Assembly (NCBI GenBank): GCA_029008035.1
Contig: JAQXIY010000038.1
Coordinates: forward strand, 1-54,139
Length of the DNA stretch: 54,139 nt
Reading direction: 5' to 3'
DNA from: Lachnospiraceae bacterium
GTDB taxonomy: Bacteria > Bacillota > Clostridia > Lachnospirales > Lachnospiraceae
Below are positions 33,535-40,626 of the stretch, one piece after another. The position numbers were made by a program, and so were the translations under genes. Each line of letters starts with the position of its first letter. Positions within the stretch are counted from its first letter, which is position 1. The notes under the pieces were generated by a model, which made no database searches, was not told the DNA's origin, and was given only the letters and a program-made list of their open reading frames with translations.

Positions 33535-35799
33535 GTGACAGAAACGAAGGAACAAGTTCAGGACAACTTAATACTAGGCCTTTTAAATTGGTATCCGTGG
33601 CAACAGGGCAAGACCATACATTTTCAAGGATGTTTCCCAGAGGTCTTGCGGCAGGACATTCTGTCAAGAGGTGTGGTGGAGACCGGTGATGGCAAATATG
33701 ACTATATCGTGGCATGGCATTTGATTGAGGAAGAAAAAAATCCAATAGAAGTACTTACTCGATGCAGAAATGACCTAAAAGAAGGTGGACATCTTTTCTT
33801 GGCCTGTGACAATCGAATGGCTTTGCGTTTTTTTGCAGGTGATTCTGACCCTTATACCAACCGGGTTTTTGATGGCATTGAGGATTATCGGAATCTTACG
33901 GAAAAAGATAGGGAGATTATAGACGGCCGATGCTATGCGCGATGTGACATTGAAGAATATCTTGATAAGGCAGGTTTTTATGACAGAAGAGGATATTCCG
34001 TACTTCCGGGATTGGAGATGCCTCAACAAATATATGCGTGGGACTATTTGCCCGAAGAAGACTTGGCTATCCGTTATACCCCTGTTTATCGCAATCCCAA
34101 AACGGTATTTATGGACTTGCCAAAGTTATATGAGGGAATCGTCAAAAACGGGATGTTTCACCAAACGGCTAATGCATATCTCATTGATTGTTCTAAAGAT
34201 GGCCAATTCTATGAATTTGACCATGTGACAACATCGATGGACAGAGGAAAGGAGAATGCAACTGCCACAATTTTGCAAAAGGATGGTATAGTTGTTAAAC
34301 GTGCATTATATCCGGAGGGAAACGCCAGGATACAAGAATTGCTTCGAAATACAGAGGATTTGAATAGTAAAGGAATCAGAATGGTGGCATGCAAACAGGC
34401 ATGTCTTGGACAATGCGCCAATCACAGAATGATAGGTGTACAAATGGAACGAGTCAGTGCACCTACTGTACTGCAATATCTGAGGGAATTGATATTTCAG
34501 GATAAGGACCTGTTCATCCGAAAGACATGCGAGTTTTTAAATCTAATCTTGCAGTCCTCCCAGGAAAATGAGGGGGAGTCATCTGAACTGGCTCCGATAT
34601 ATCAGGATGTATATATTGATATGGTGCCACTGAATTCGTTTTATCGGGATGGTGAATATGTCTTTTTTGATCAGGAATTCAAAGAGCAAAATTATCCGAT
34701 AAAGGTTGTGCTGGTCAGGACTCTTGATATATTGTACATGGGAGACAAGAAGATGGAAGAACTGGTTCCAATGGAGTATTTTCTTTCAAGGTATGATATA
34801 GAAAGTAAAATCAGTGTCTATAGAACCATGGGAGATACCTACATAAAGAAACTGAGAAATATGGACTTTTTGGCGGATTACAACAGAAACCATTTGGCAC
34901 AATCAAGTGAAATCAATGTAAACAAACAGCGGATTAATTATACGGAAACAGAGTACAGGAATATTTTTGTGGACTTACTAAAGGACATAGAAAATAAAAA
35001 GATATATGTTTTTGGCAGTGGGGTATGGGCCAGAAAGTTCATAGCTGAATATGGGGATAAGATTCGCATAGAAGCGCTGATTGACAATAATCCTAATCTG
35101 TGGGGTAGAACGATTGATGATGTGGATGTAAAATCACCGGAAGTGTTATATACGGAGAATTTGGAATGTTGCAAGGTGATTGTGTGTATTAAGAACTATG
35201 GACCCGTTCTCATGCAATTGAATAGGCTGGGAGTCAAGTACTATGGGGTGTATGATCCTCATATAGAACGGGATGACATGGGGGTGGCAACTTCGGAGAC
35301 GATTCGTGGCGGAAACTTAATCGGTGGGAAAGAGGAGGAACCGACGTCAAACAAAAAGTATCATATTGGATATGTTGCAGGTGTTTTTGATTTGTTTCAT
35401 ATTGGACATCTCAATTTACTCCGCAGGGCAAAAGAACAATGCGATATTTTGATCGTGGGTGTGGTGTCAGACGAACAGGCCGGCGTGGGGAAAGCCCGGA
35501 GTCTCTATGTGAATGAGGAGGAACGCAGGACAATTGTGGAGGCGTGCAAATATGTCGACGAGGCATTTATTTTGCCTGCTGTGTCATCAGGAACCCGGGA
35601 CGTTTACAGAAAGTACAGGTTTGATGTGCAGTTTTCCGGCAGCGATTATCAGAATGACCCCAACTGGCTGGCAGATCGGGCGTGGCTGAGGGAACATGGA
35701 GCAGATTTAATCTTTTTCCCATATACGGAATCCACAAGCTCCACAAAACTTAAAGACGTGATTGAGAACGTAACACAGAAAAAGGATGAATCAGAATGA
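33535..35799 (+). CDS. Four-part fusion: methyltransferase-like - unknown - Rossmann-like module - TagD-like cytidylyltransferase
   Basis: 754 residues from a GTG start. About 1-200 resembles SAM methyltransferases of polysaccharide loci (LKEGGHLFLACDNRMALRFF, FDGIEDYRNLT, IEEYLDKAGF), but the glycine-rich SAM loop is not obvious, so it may be inactive. About 205-480 is a domain seen with those methyltransferases (kinase-like in places: VVKRALYPEGNARIQELL; NSFYRDGEYVFFDQEF). About 487-590 is the module: KKIYVFGSGVWARKFIAEY, ALIDNNPNLWGRTIDDVDV, SPEVL, LGV. About 607-745 is a complete cytidylyltransferase: GYVAGVFDLFHIGHLNLL and TESTSSTKLKD. It is the third CDP-forming domain in the island. 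Confidence 0.82.
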   Translation: MTETKEQVQDNLILGLLNWYPWQQGKTIHFQGCFPEVLRQDILSRGVVETGDGKYDYIVAWHLIEEEKNPIEVLTRCRNDLKEGGHLFLACDNRMALRFFAGDSDPYTNRVFDGIEDYRNLTEKDREIIDGRCYARCDIEEYLDKAGFYDRRGYSVLPGLEMPQQIYAWDYLPEEDLAIRYTPVYRNPKTVFMDLPKLYEGIVKNGMFHQTANAYLIDCSKDGQFYEFDHVTTSMDRGKENATATILQKDGIVVKRALYPEGNARIQELLRNTEDLNSKGIRMVACKQACLGQCANHRMIGVQMERVSAPTVLQYLRELIFQDKDLFIRKTCEFLNLILQSSQENEGESSELAPIYQDVYIDMVPLNSFYRDGEYVFFDQEFKEQNYPIKVVLVRTLDILYMGDKKMEELVPMEYFLSRYDIESKISVYRTMGDTYIKKLRNMDFLADYNRNHLAQSSEINVNKQRINYTETEYRNIFVDLLKDIENKKIYVFGSGVWARKFIAEYGDKIRIEALIDNNPNLWGRTIDDVDVKSPEVLYTENLECCKVIVCIKNYGPVLMQLNRLGVKYYGVYDPHIERDDMGVATSETIRGGNLIGGKEEEPTSNKKYHIGYVAGVFDLFHIGHLNLLRRAKEQCDILIVGVVSDEQAGVGKARSLYVNEEERRTIVEACKYVDEAFILPAVSSGTRDVYRKYRFDVQFSGSDYQNDPNWLADRAWLREHGADLIFFPYTESTSSTKLKDVIENVTQKKDESE

Positions 35800-36959
35800 A
35801 AGTACTATTGTATGACTGGAGTGCATCCAGAGGACATCTCTACAAAAACGACATCTGGGACACATTTAATCAAATGGGAATCGCTTATGATTCCTTCTTG
35901 TTTGATTTTGAACAACAGGACATTAGTGAATTGGAGCAGTTTTTCTCCGAAGTGACGCCTCGGAAATACGACTTTTGTTTTTCTATCAACTATTTCCCGG
36001 AGATATCCAAGATGTGTCAGCATTATGGACTGAAATATATTTCATGGGGATATGACTGCCCATTTAATGTGAGGAATATTGAAGATACATTGGGTAATTC
36101 TTGTAATTATGTTTTTTGCTTTGACAGAATACAAGCGGAATCTTATCAGCGCCAAGGGTTCGATACGGTATATCATTTGCCGTTGGGAGTGAATGTATCC
36201 AGATATAAAAATTTACATCCAGCGGATGCAATGATAAAGAAATATGCAACACAGATAAGCTTTATCGGCAGTTTATATCAGGGGCAATATCCGGCCCTTA
36301 CGGAGATTTGCAATCAGTATACGAAGGGATACCTGGATGCGGTTATAAACGCCCAACAACAGTTGTACGGAGCTTACATTCTAAATGAAGTCATAGATGA
36401 ACCTTTGATAGAATCTATGAACGCTTATTTTAAAGAACTTGACCCAAATACATATTTTCAATTGGATAAGCCTGGACTGGTCCATATCTTGGACCAAGAG
36501 ACAAGTAGAAGAGAACGACTTGTTTTGCTGAATTTATTGGGACGAAGATTTGACACAGTGCTATATTCCGGGCAGGATTATCCCATGCTCCAGGGGGTGA
36601 AATGTTGCGGAACCGTCAACTATTTCGACGAAATGCCCTATGTATTTGCTGCATCGAACATTAATTTAAATATCAGTGTAAAAGGAATTCAGTCAGGTAT
36701 TCCGTTGCGAGCATTTGACATTATGGCCAGTGGGGGATTTTTGCTTTCCAATTATCAGGCAGAATTGGTAGAAATGTTCTCTTATGGAGAAGAAATGGTG
36801 GTATACGAAAGCATGGAAGATGCTGTGGAAAAGTGCTACTTTTATTTGGAACATGAAGATCTTCGTCGAAAGATAGCTGACAATGGAAAGCAGAAGGTGT
36901 TTGAAGAGCATAATATGGCAGACCGAATTAAGATTATGCTGGAGGTGGCAGATGTGTGA
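35796..36959 (+). CDS. CgeB-like glycosyltransferase (DUF3880 / Glyco_trans_1_2)
   Basis: This 387-residue protein starts inside the stop of the previous gene (ATGA-type overlap). The N-terminal half (VLLYDWSASRGHLYKND, FCFSINYFPEISKMC, YISWGYDCPF, YVFCFDRIQ) is DUF3880-like. The C-terminal half has the GT-B pattern FIGSLYQG, LNISVKGIQSGIPLRAFDIMASGGFLLSN and EEMVVYES. CgeB-type proteins occur in spore coat and surface glycan loci. No signal peptide or membrane segment is seen. It is the last gene before a hairpin and a 300-bp gap, so it probably ends the operon. Confidence 0.83.
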   Translation: MKVLLYDWSASRGHLYKNDIWDTFNQMGIAYDSFLFDFEQQDISELEQFFSEVTPRKYDFCFSINYFPEISKMCQHYGLKYISWGYDCPFNVRNIEDTLGNSCNYVFCFDRIQAESYQRQGFDTVYHLPLGVNVSRYKNLHPADAMIKKYATQISFIGSLYQGQYPALTEICNQYTKGYLDAVINAQQQLYGAYILNEVIDEPLIESMNAYFKELDPNTYFQLDKPGLVHILDQETSRRERLVLLNLLGRRFDTVLYSGQDYPMLQGVKCCGTVNYFDEMPYVFAASNINLNISVKGIQSGIPLRAFDIMASGGFLLSNYQAELVEMFSYGEEMVVYESMEDAVEKCYFYLEHEDLRRKIADNGKQKVFEEHNMADRIKIMLEVADV

Positions 36960-37050
36960 AACATTCATATAGATTTGTGATAGCCATAGATGAGTCGTTA
37001 TCGCACATAATATGATGTGTCATTCGAGATACAAACAATGATTGCAAATG

Positions 37051-37092
37051 TGCTTTGGAGGGTGTATAATCTCTCCAAAGCATATTTATTTC
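37051..37092 (+). terminator. Probable terminator of the second glycan operon
   Basis: A perfect 10-bp stem (37051-37060 with 37073-37082) with a 12-nt loop is followed by a T-rich, not pure T, stretch. Confidence 0.65.
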
Positions 37093-37217
37093 TAGGCAAT
37101 TTCTTATTTTTGGGGGCAGTTCCCCTCATATATCTTAGGGAATCTATTCTTTTTCAGAAATCTATGCTTTTTATTCCATTACGTTATAAGCAGGATTTTT
37201 GAGAGAAGATGGTTTTC

Positions 37218-37239
37218 GAGATTTGATATATCAAAACTC
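37218..37239 (+). promoter_or_regulatory. Palindrome upstream of the Rpn-like gene
   Basis: TTTGATATATCAAA (37222-37235) is a perfect 14-bp palindrome, and GAG/CTC extends it on both sides past an A-A mismatch. It lies about 30 bp before the ATG. It could be an operator or recombinase recognition site; function unknown. Confidence 0.45.
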
Positions 37240-37268
37240 CTGCGATTTCAATCAAAGGAGGAAGCTAT

Positions 37269-38156
37269 ATGGGGATTGTATCACTAAAAGAAGACTATGT
37301 GTTTAAGGAGTTCATGTCCATTGAGACGATACGGAAGTATTTTCTGTCGGCAACCTTGGAGGTGCCAGTGGAACAGATTCGTTCCGCACGACTGATGAAC
37401 ACATTCCTCGGTCGTAGATGGAGAACTCAGAAACAAGGCATATTGGATGTTCAGGTGGAGTTTAATAATGACGCCAAGGTGAATCTGGAGATGCAGGTTG
37501 CCAAGAAGAAGGACTGGAGAAAGCGCAATTTGTTTTACCTGGCTAGAATGTACACGGATGATATACGTTGGGGAGAAGACTATGGGCGTCTGCGTCGCTG
37601 CATTGGCATTAGTATCTTAGATTTTGATTTGACGGACAATGAGAACGGTCATAATGTATATCGTATGAGAGACTCCCGGGGAGAGGATTTCTCGGATATG
37701 ATGGAACTTCATATCATAGAATTGAAAAAAGCATTTGCACCGGAGGACAGCCTCGCGGAGTGGGTCAAATTGTTCAATGCAACTACGGAGGAGGAATTGG
37801 ATATGATAAAGTCAAGTAATGTGGGAATACAGATGGGGATTAAAGCAATGAGAGAGATGAGTCTTACAAGACGGATCCGTTTGGAAATCGAGGCGAGAGA
37901 AAAGGCACGCCGAGATCGTGTGGCGGAGATTGAGTATATTAAGGACGAATTGCGAGAGCAAGGAAGACTGGAAGGCGTAGAGGCCGGGAAAGCAGAAGGG
38001 ATAGAGGAAGGAAGAGCGGAAGGAAGAGCGGAAGGATTAGAAGTGGTTAACATACTGAATCAACACCTAATTCAGGACAATCGCTTGGATGACTTGAAGC
38101 GTGCTACCGTGGACGCAGAGTTTCAGGAAGAATTATTGAAGGAGTACAACTTGTAA
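37269..38156 (+). CDS. Rpn-family recombination-promoting nuclease / PD-(D/E)XK putative transposase
   Basis: This 295-residue protein opens VSLKEDYVFKEFMS and has the PDDEXK_2 core: GILDVQVEFNNDAKVNLEMQ (Asp, then Glu-x-Gln catalytic strand) and NLFYLARMYTDDIRWGEDY. The C-terminal part is a charged helix with a G-x-x-E-G repeat (EGVEAGKAEGIEEGRAEGRA), typical for the family and encoded here by a 12-bp tandem repeat near 38000-38035. Rpn proteins are DNA endonucleases that raise recombination; many clostridial copies are annotated as transposases. I see no terminal inverted repeats or target duplication here. AAAGGAGG precedes the ATG. Confidence 0.82.
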   Translation: MGIVSLKEDYVFKEFMSIETIRKYFLSATLEVPVEQIRSARLMNTFLGRRWRTQKQGILDVQVEFNNDAKVNLEMQVAKKKDWRKRNLFYLARMYTDDIRWGEDYGRLRRCIGISILDFDLTDNENGHNVYRMRDSRGEDFSDMMELHIIELKKAFAPEDSLAEWVKLFNATTEEELDMIKSSNVGIQMGIKAMREMSLTRRIRLEIEAREKARRDRVAEIEYIKDELREQGRLEGVEAGKAEGIEEGRAEGRAEGLEVVNILNQHLIQDNRLDDLKRATVDAEFQEELLKEYNL

Positions 38157-38165
38157 TAGAAATAT

Positions 38166-38834
38166 ATGAAGTATACTAAAACAATACAGGCAAAATTCAT
38201 AGATCGTCCTAACCGCTTCATTGCCCATGTGGAGGTTGATGGGAAAGTGGAAACGGTGCACGTTAAGAATACGGGCCGCTGTCGGGAACTGCTGCTGCCC
38301 GGAGTGACCATCATTTTAGCGGTGGCGGATAACCCTAATCGTAAGACCAAGTATGATCTGATTGCAGTGTACAAGGATGGAATCGGTCTGATCAATATGG
38401 ATTCCCAAGCTCCTAACGTGGTTGTGGGAGAATACCTGGCAAGAGTCCGGGACATAACCTATATCAAACCGGAGTATACCTATGGAGATTCCAGAATAGA
38501 TTTTTACTTTGAACAAGGGGAAACCAAGTGCCTTATGGAAGTGAAAGGGGTCACGCTGGAACGAGAGGGCATAGCATATTTTCCGGATGCGCCCACAGAG
38601 CGTGGTGTGAAGCACATCCGTGAATTGATTAAGGCCAAGGAACAAGGATTTGACGCTTATTTGGCTTTTGTGATTCAGATGGAAGGAGTTCATCAGGTTT
38701 TGCCAAATGAGGAGATGCACCCGGAATTTGCGGAAGTGTACCGGGAGGCTGTGGCGGCAGGCGTGAAGGTGGTGAACTTTTCGTGCAGGGTGCGAGAGGA
38801 TGAACTGTGGATAGAAAAGGAGAATAGAAGATGA
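38166..38834 (+). CDS. sfsA: DNA/RNA nuclease SfsA
   Basis: This 222-residue protein has the SfsA features: KFIDRPNRFIAHVEVDG (N-terminal OB-like part), KNTGRCRELLLPG, YDLIAVYKDG, INMDSQAPN, DSRIDFYFEQ, CLMEVKGVTL (PD-(D/E)XK strand) and PDAPTERGVKHIRELI. SfsA was named for sugar fermentation stimulation and has been shown to have nuclease activity. It lies 9 bp after the Rpn-like gene and overlaps the next by 4 bp. Its ribosome binding site is weak. Confidence 0.93.
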   Translation: MKYTKTIQAKFIDRPNRFIAHVEVDGKVETVHVKNTGRCRELLLPGVTIILAVADNPNRKTKYDLIAVYKDGIGLINMDSQAPNVVVGEYLARVRDITYIKPEYTYGDSRIDFYFEQGETKCLMEVKGVTLEREGIAYFPDAPTERGVKHIRELIKAKEQGFDAYLAFVIQMEGVHQVLPNEEMHPEFAEVYREAVAAGVKVVNFSCRVREDELWIEKENRR

Positions 38835-39448
38835 TAGCAGAGGATTTTTTTCATGATGATATGACGGGGGACCGGGTTGATATAGAGAGAAGCATTGAAC
38901 TCTATCAGATAGAGCTGGAGAATTTTGTGAATCAACACCGGGACGAGGATTTGCAGGAGGCTCCTTTTCAAGTGCAGAATGAAGCGGGGTATCTTCTATA
39001 TACATTGGGGAAGAATTTCTACTTGATAGAAGATTATACTACCGCAGCAGAGTATTTCGAGACTGGCCTGGCATTTAATCTAAATGTGAAGGATGATTAT
39101 GTTATCGAGATGGTTTTGGGATACGGATTTTCCTTGTTAAACAGCAATCAGGGTCGGACCGGAGTGGTTTTGGAAGCGGTGTGCGATGATTTTGAGCATT
39201 TAGCAGATTTTTGTTTTATGATGGGGATGGTTTACTTGGATAGCAAGCAGTATGAACAGGCAATTATAGAGTTTGCCAAAGCTGTGGAGGGTGAGACGGG
39301 TAAGATTGCAGGAGCACAATCCTATCTTTCCTACTACTATGCGGGAATTGCCAGGGAAAAGCAGAATCGTCCCTCGGAGGCGAGAGAATTCTTTGAGAAG
39401 GCGGCACCCCATTACGAGGATGCGGCAAAGAAATTAGATCAGATATAA
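38831..39448 (+). CDS. Tetratricopeptide-repeat protein, function unknown
   Basis: 205 residues, starting in an ATGA overlap with sfsA and preceded by AAAGGAG. Two or three TPR-like units are visible: LYTLGKNFYLIEDYTTAAEYFETGLAF, FMMGMVYLDSKQYEQAIIEFAKAV and YAGIAREKQNRPSEAREFFEKAAPHY. The N-terminus (DFFHDDMTGDRVDIERSI) is not a TPR. There is no signal peptide. TPRs bind partner proteins; no partner is apparent, and co-transcription with sfsA is the only context. Confidence 0.75.
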   Translation: MIAEDFFHDDMTGDRVDIERSIELYQIELENFVNQHRDEDLQEAPFQVQNEAGYLLYTLGKNFYLIEDYTTAAEYFETGLAFNLNVKDDYVIEMVLGYGFSLLNSNQGRTGVVLEAVCDDFEHLADFCFMMGMVYLDSKQYEQAIIEFAKAVEGETGKIAGAQSYLSYYYAGIAREKQNRPSEAREFFEKAAPHYEDAAKKLDQI

Positions 39449-39503
39449 GCACGTCGATGACGCAGATAATTACCATAGAATGAGTGAAGTGAGGTTGATG
39501 CAT

Positions 39504-39779
39504 ATGGATTATACAATTCAGACAAACCAAAAGGAGATTTTGATTGAGAACGCGTCTAAAAATTTGAATAGCAAGGTGGTGGATCAACTTGTGGCGTTAC
39601 GCAAGGAGAAATCCATGACGCAGCAGGATGTGGCTGAAGCCACCGGAATTAATCGCGCCAATGTGGCCCGTATCGAGAGAAAGAAACATACCTCCTCATT
39701 GGAAGTGTTGGTAAAATATGCCAACGCTGTGGGAAAAGAATTGGATATCATTTTGGTTGATCCCCGGGAAGAATGCTAA
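39504..39779 (+). CDS. XRE-family helix-turn-helix regulator
   Basis: 91 residues from the ATG at 39504, chosen for GAGGT at 39491-39495 (frame open from 39480). The HTH is clear: LRKEKSMTQQDVAEATGINRANVARIERKKHTSSLEVLVKYANAVG, then a short basic/hydrophobic end. The size and single HTH resemble HigA-like antitoxins, but no toxin gene is next to it. It may control itself, or the small gene at 39876 through the dyad at 39837-39880; both ideas are inference. Confidence 0.85.
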   Translation: MDYTIQTNQKEILIENASKNLNSKVVDQLVALRKEKSMTQQDVAEATGINRANVARIERKKHTSSLEVLVKYANAVGKELDIILVDPREEC

Positions 39780-39836
39780 TTTTGACAGTGAAATTTTGCC
39801 ACTGACTATTTCATAGTATAGTTATTTTTCACAGAT

Positions 39837-39880
39837 GACATACTATCATTATCACTGAGAAAAGGAGATGATAGTATGTC
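39837..39880 (+). promoter_or_regulatory. Perfect inverted repeat covering a start codon
   Basis: GACATACTATCAT (39837-39849) and ATGATAGTATGTC (39868-39880) are exact reverse complements around an 18-nt loop. The loop holds the AAAGGAG ribosome binding site and the 3' arm contains the ATG (39876) of the next gene. It could fold to hide the start codon or be a protein-binding dyad. Confidence 0.75.
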
Positions 39881-40052
39881 AAAGACAAAGAACAGTGTTA
39901 AGAATAGTGCCAAGAACAGCGCTATGGATATGAATATGCTACAAGACAAGGCCCAGAACGCCAAGGACAGTGCCGGCAAGAATAAGGCCGGACAGAATAA
40001 GACCAGCAACTGCGGAAAGAGCAAACAGGGTACAGAATCCGGTGTTTGCTAA
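39876..40052 (+). CDS. Small Lys/Asn/Ser-rich protein (58 residues)
   Basis: An ORF of 58 codons with AAAGGAG 8 bp before the ATG. It begins MSKTKNSVKNSAKNSAMD and continues with many Lys, Asn, Gln, Gly and Ser residues, ending SGVC; there are two cysteines. The K-N-S triplet repeats at regular spacing. The composition (hydrophilic, basic, no hydrophobic core) is reminiscent of small acid-soluble spore proteins or other disordered nucleic acid-associated proteins, but I find no diagnostic motif. Its stop overlaps that of the convergent gene at 40049. A perfect inverted repeat covers its start. Confidence 0.7.
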   Translation: MSKTKNSVKNSAKNSAMDMNMLQDKAQNAKDSAGKNKAGQNKTSNCGKSKQGTESGVC

Positions 40053-40564
40053 ATGGATTTTGGATGCAACTGCAGGTCGTAGAATAGGCCCAGGTTTGGG
40101 ATGTGGACGGTAAAGATTATGAATAAAACAGTCAGTCCAATCCAAATTGCAATACAGGTGGAGGTGCCGAGGGATATGATTTCCTTCGACACCTTTTCTT
40201 GTGCCAGAAAAGCAAAAAAAACGCCGACAAAATAGAGGGCGATATTGATGATGTCGATTAATCGTCCCGTGATACCCCACAGAGTATAAAAGGCAACAAT
40301 AATGAAACCCATGCCGGATAGCATACCCAGAGTTCTGCTACAGAGCCAACCGGAGTCCTTTTTGGTACTCCTCGGGGCCTGAAAGATGGTGAGAATGAGC
40401 ATGGGAAAAAATAAGAGTTTTAAATGTTCCCAGGTGGACTCGTTTATGGAAGAAAAAAATCCGACCACCGGATTGTAACCAGACCATTCGTAGGTGAAGT
40501 GTAATAGAACACCAAGAATGCAGACGAACATATAGGACAAAATATATTTCTTATAAACTTGCAT
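40049..40564 (-). CDS. DUF6512-like multi-pass membrane protein
   Basis: 171 residues on the minus strand from the ATG at 40564, supported by GAAAGGGG 6 bp upstream (the frame is open to 40585). Four or five hydrophobic segments are visible: YMFVCILGVLLHFTYEW, LKLLFFPMLILTIF, LGMLSGMGFIIVAFYTLW, IALYFVGVFFAFLA and CIAIWIGLTVLFIIF. The family resembles small DUF6512 proteins of clostridia, with the conserved SSINESTWEHLKLLFFP segment. Function unknown. Its ribosome binding site lies in the arm of a stable hairpin (40570-40616). Confidence 0.8.
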   Translation of the reverse strand: MQVYKKYILSYMFVCILGVLLHFTYEWSGYNPVVGFFSSINESTWEHLKLLFFPMLILTIFQAPRSTKKDSGWLCSRTLGMLSGMGFIIVAFYTLWGITGRLIDIINIALYFVGVFFAFLAQEKVSKEIISLGTSTCIAIWIGLTVLFIIFTVHIPNLGLFYDLQLHPKSI

Positions 40565-40569
40565 AAAAT

Positions 40570-40616
40570 ACCCCTTTCGCAACACATATATAGAAAGTAT
40601 ATGTTACGAAAGGGGT
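40570..40616 (-). promoter_or_regulatory. Hairpin that includes the ribosome binding site of the DUF6512-like gene
   Basis: ACCCCTTTCG (40570-40579) pairs with CGAAAGGGGT (40607-40616), with more pairs inside. On the minus strand it follows the FliD-like gene and its 3' arm carries the GAAAGGGG site. It may be an intercistronic terminator/attenuator or hide the ribosome binding site. Confidence 0.65.
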
Positions 40617-40626
40617 AAACATTCAC

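Larger units (their letters stand above)
36960..37268 (+). other. 309-bp intergenic region with hairpin and palindrome
   Basis: No gene is supported; the 61-codon open frame at 37017 has no ribosome binding site and does not look like protein. It holds a terminator-like hairpin (37051-37092), a short GGGG/CCCC repeat near 37115 and a palindrome just before the Rpn-like gene (37218-37239). Confidence 0.6.

Noticed and set aside
33535-34135. N-terminal part of the four-part fusion as a fully active methyltransferase
   Set aside because: The general pattern fits, but no clear glycine-rich SAM-binding loop is visible, so it is called only methyltransferase-like.
37017-37202. 61-codon frame in the gap before the Rpn-like gene
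   Set aside because: No ribosome binding site, overlaps a terminator hairpin, and composition is not protein-like.
37269-38156. Rpn-like gene as part of an insertion sequence
   Set aside because: I found no terminal inverted repeats or target site duplication around it, so only the gene itself is reported.
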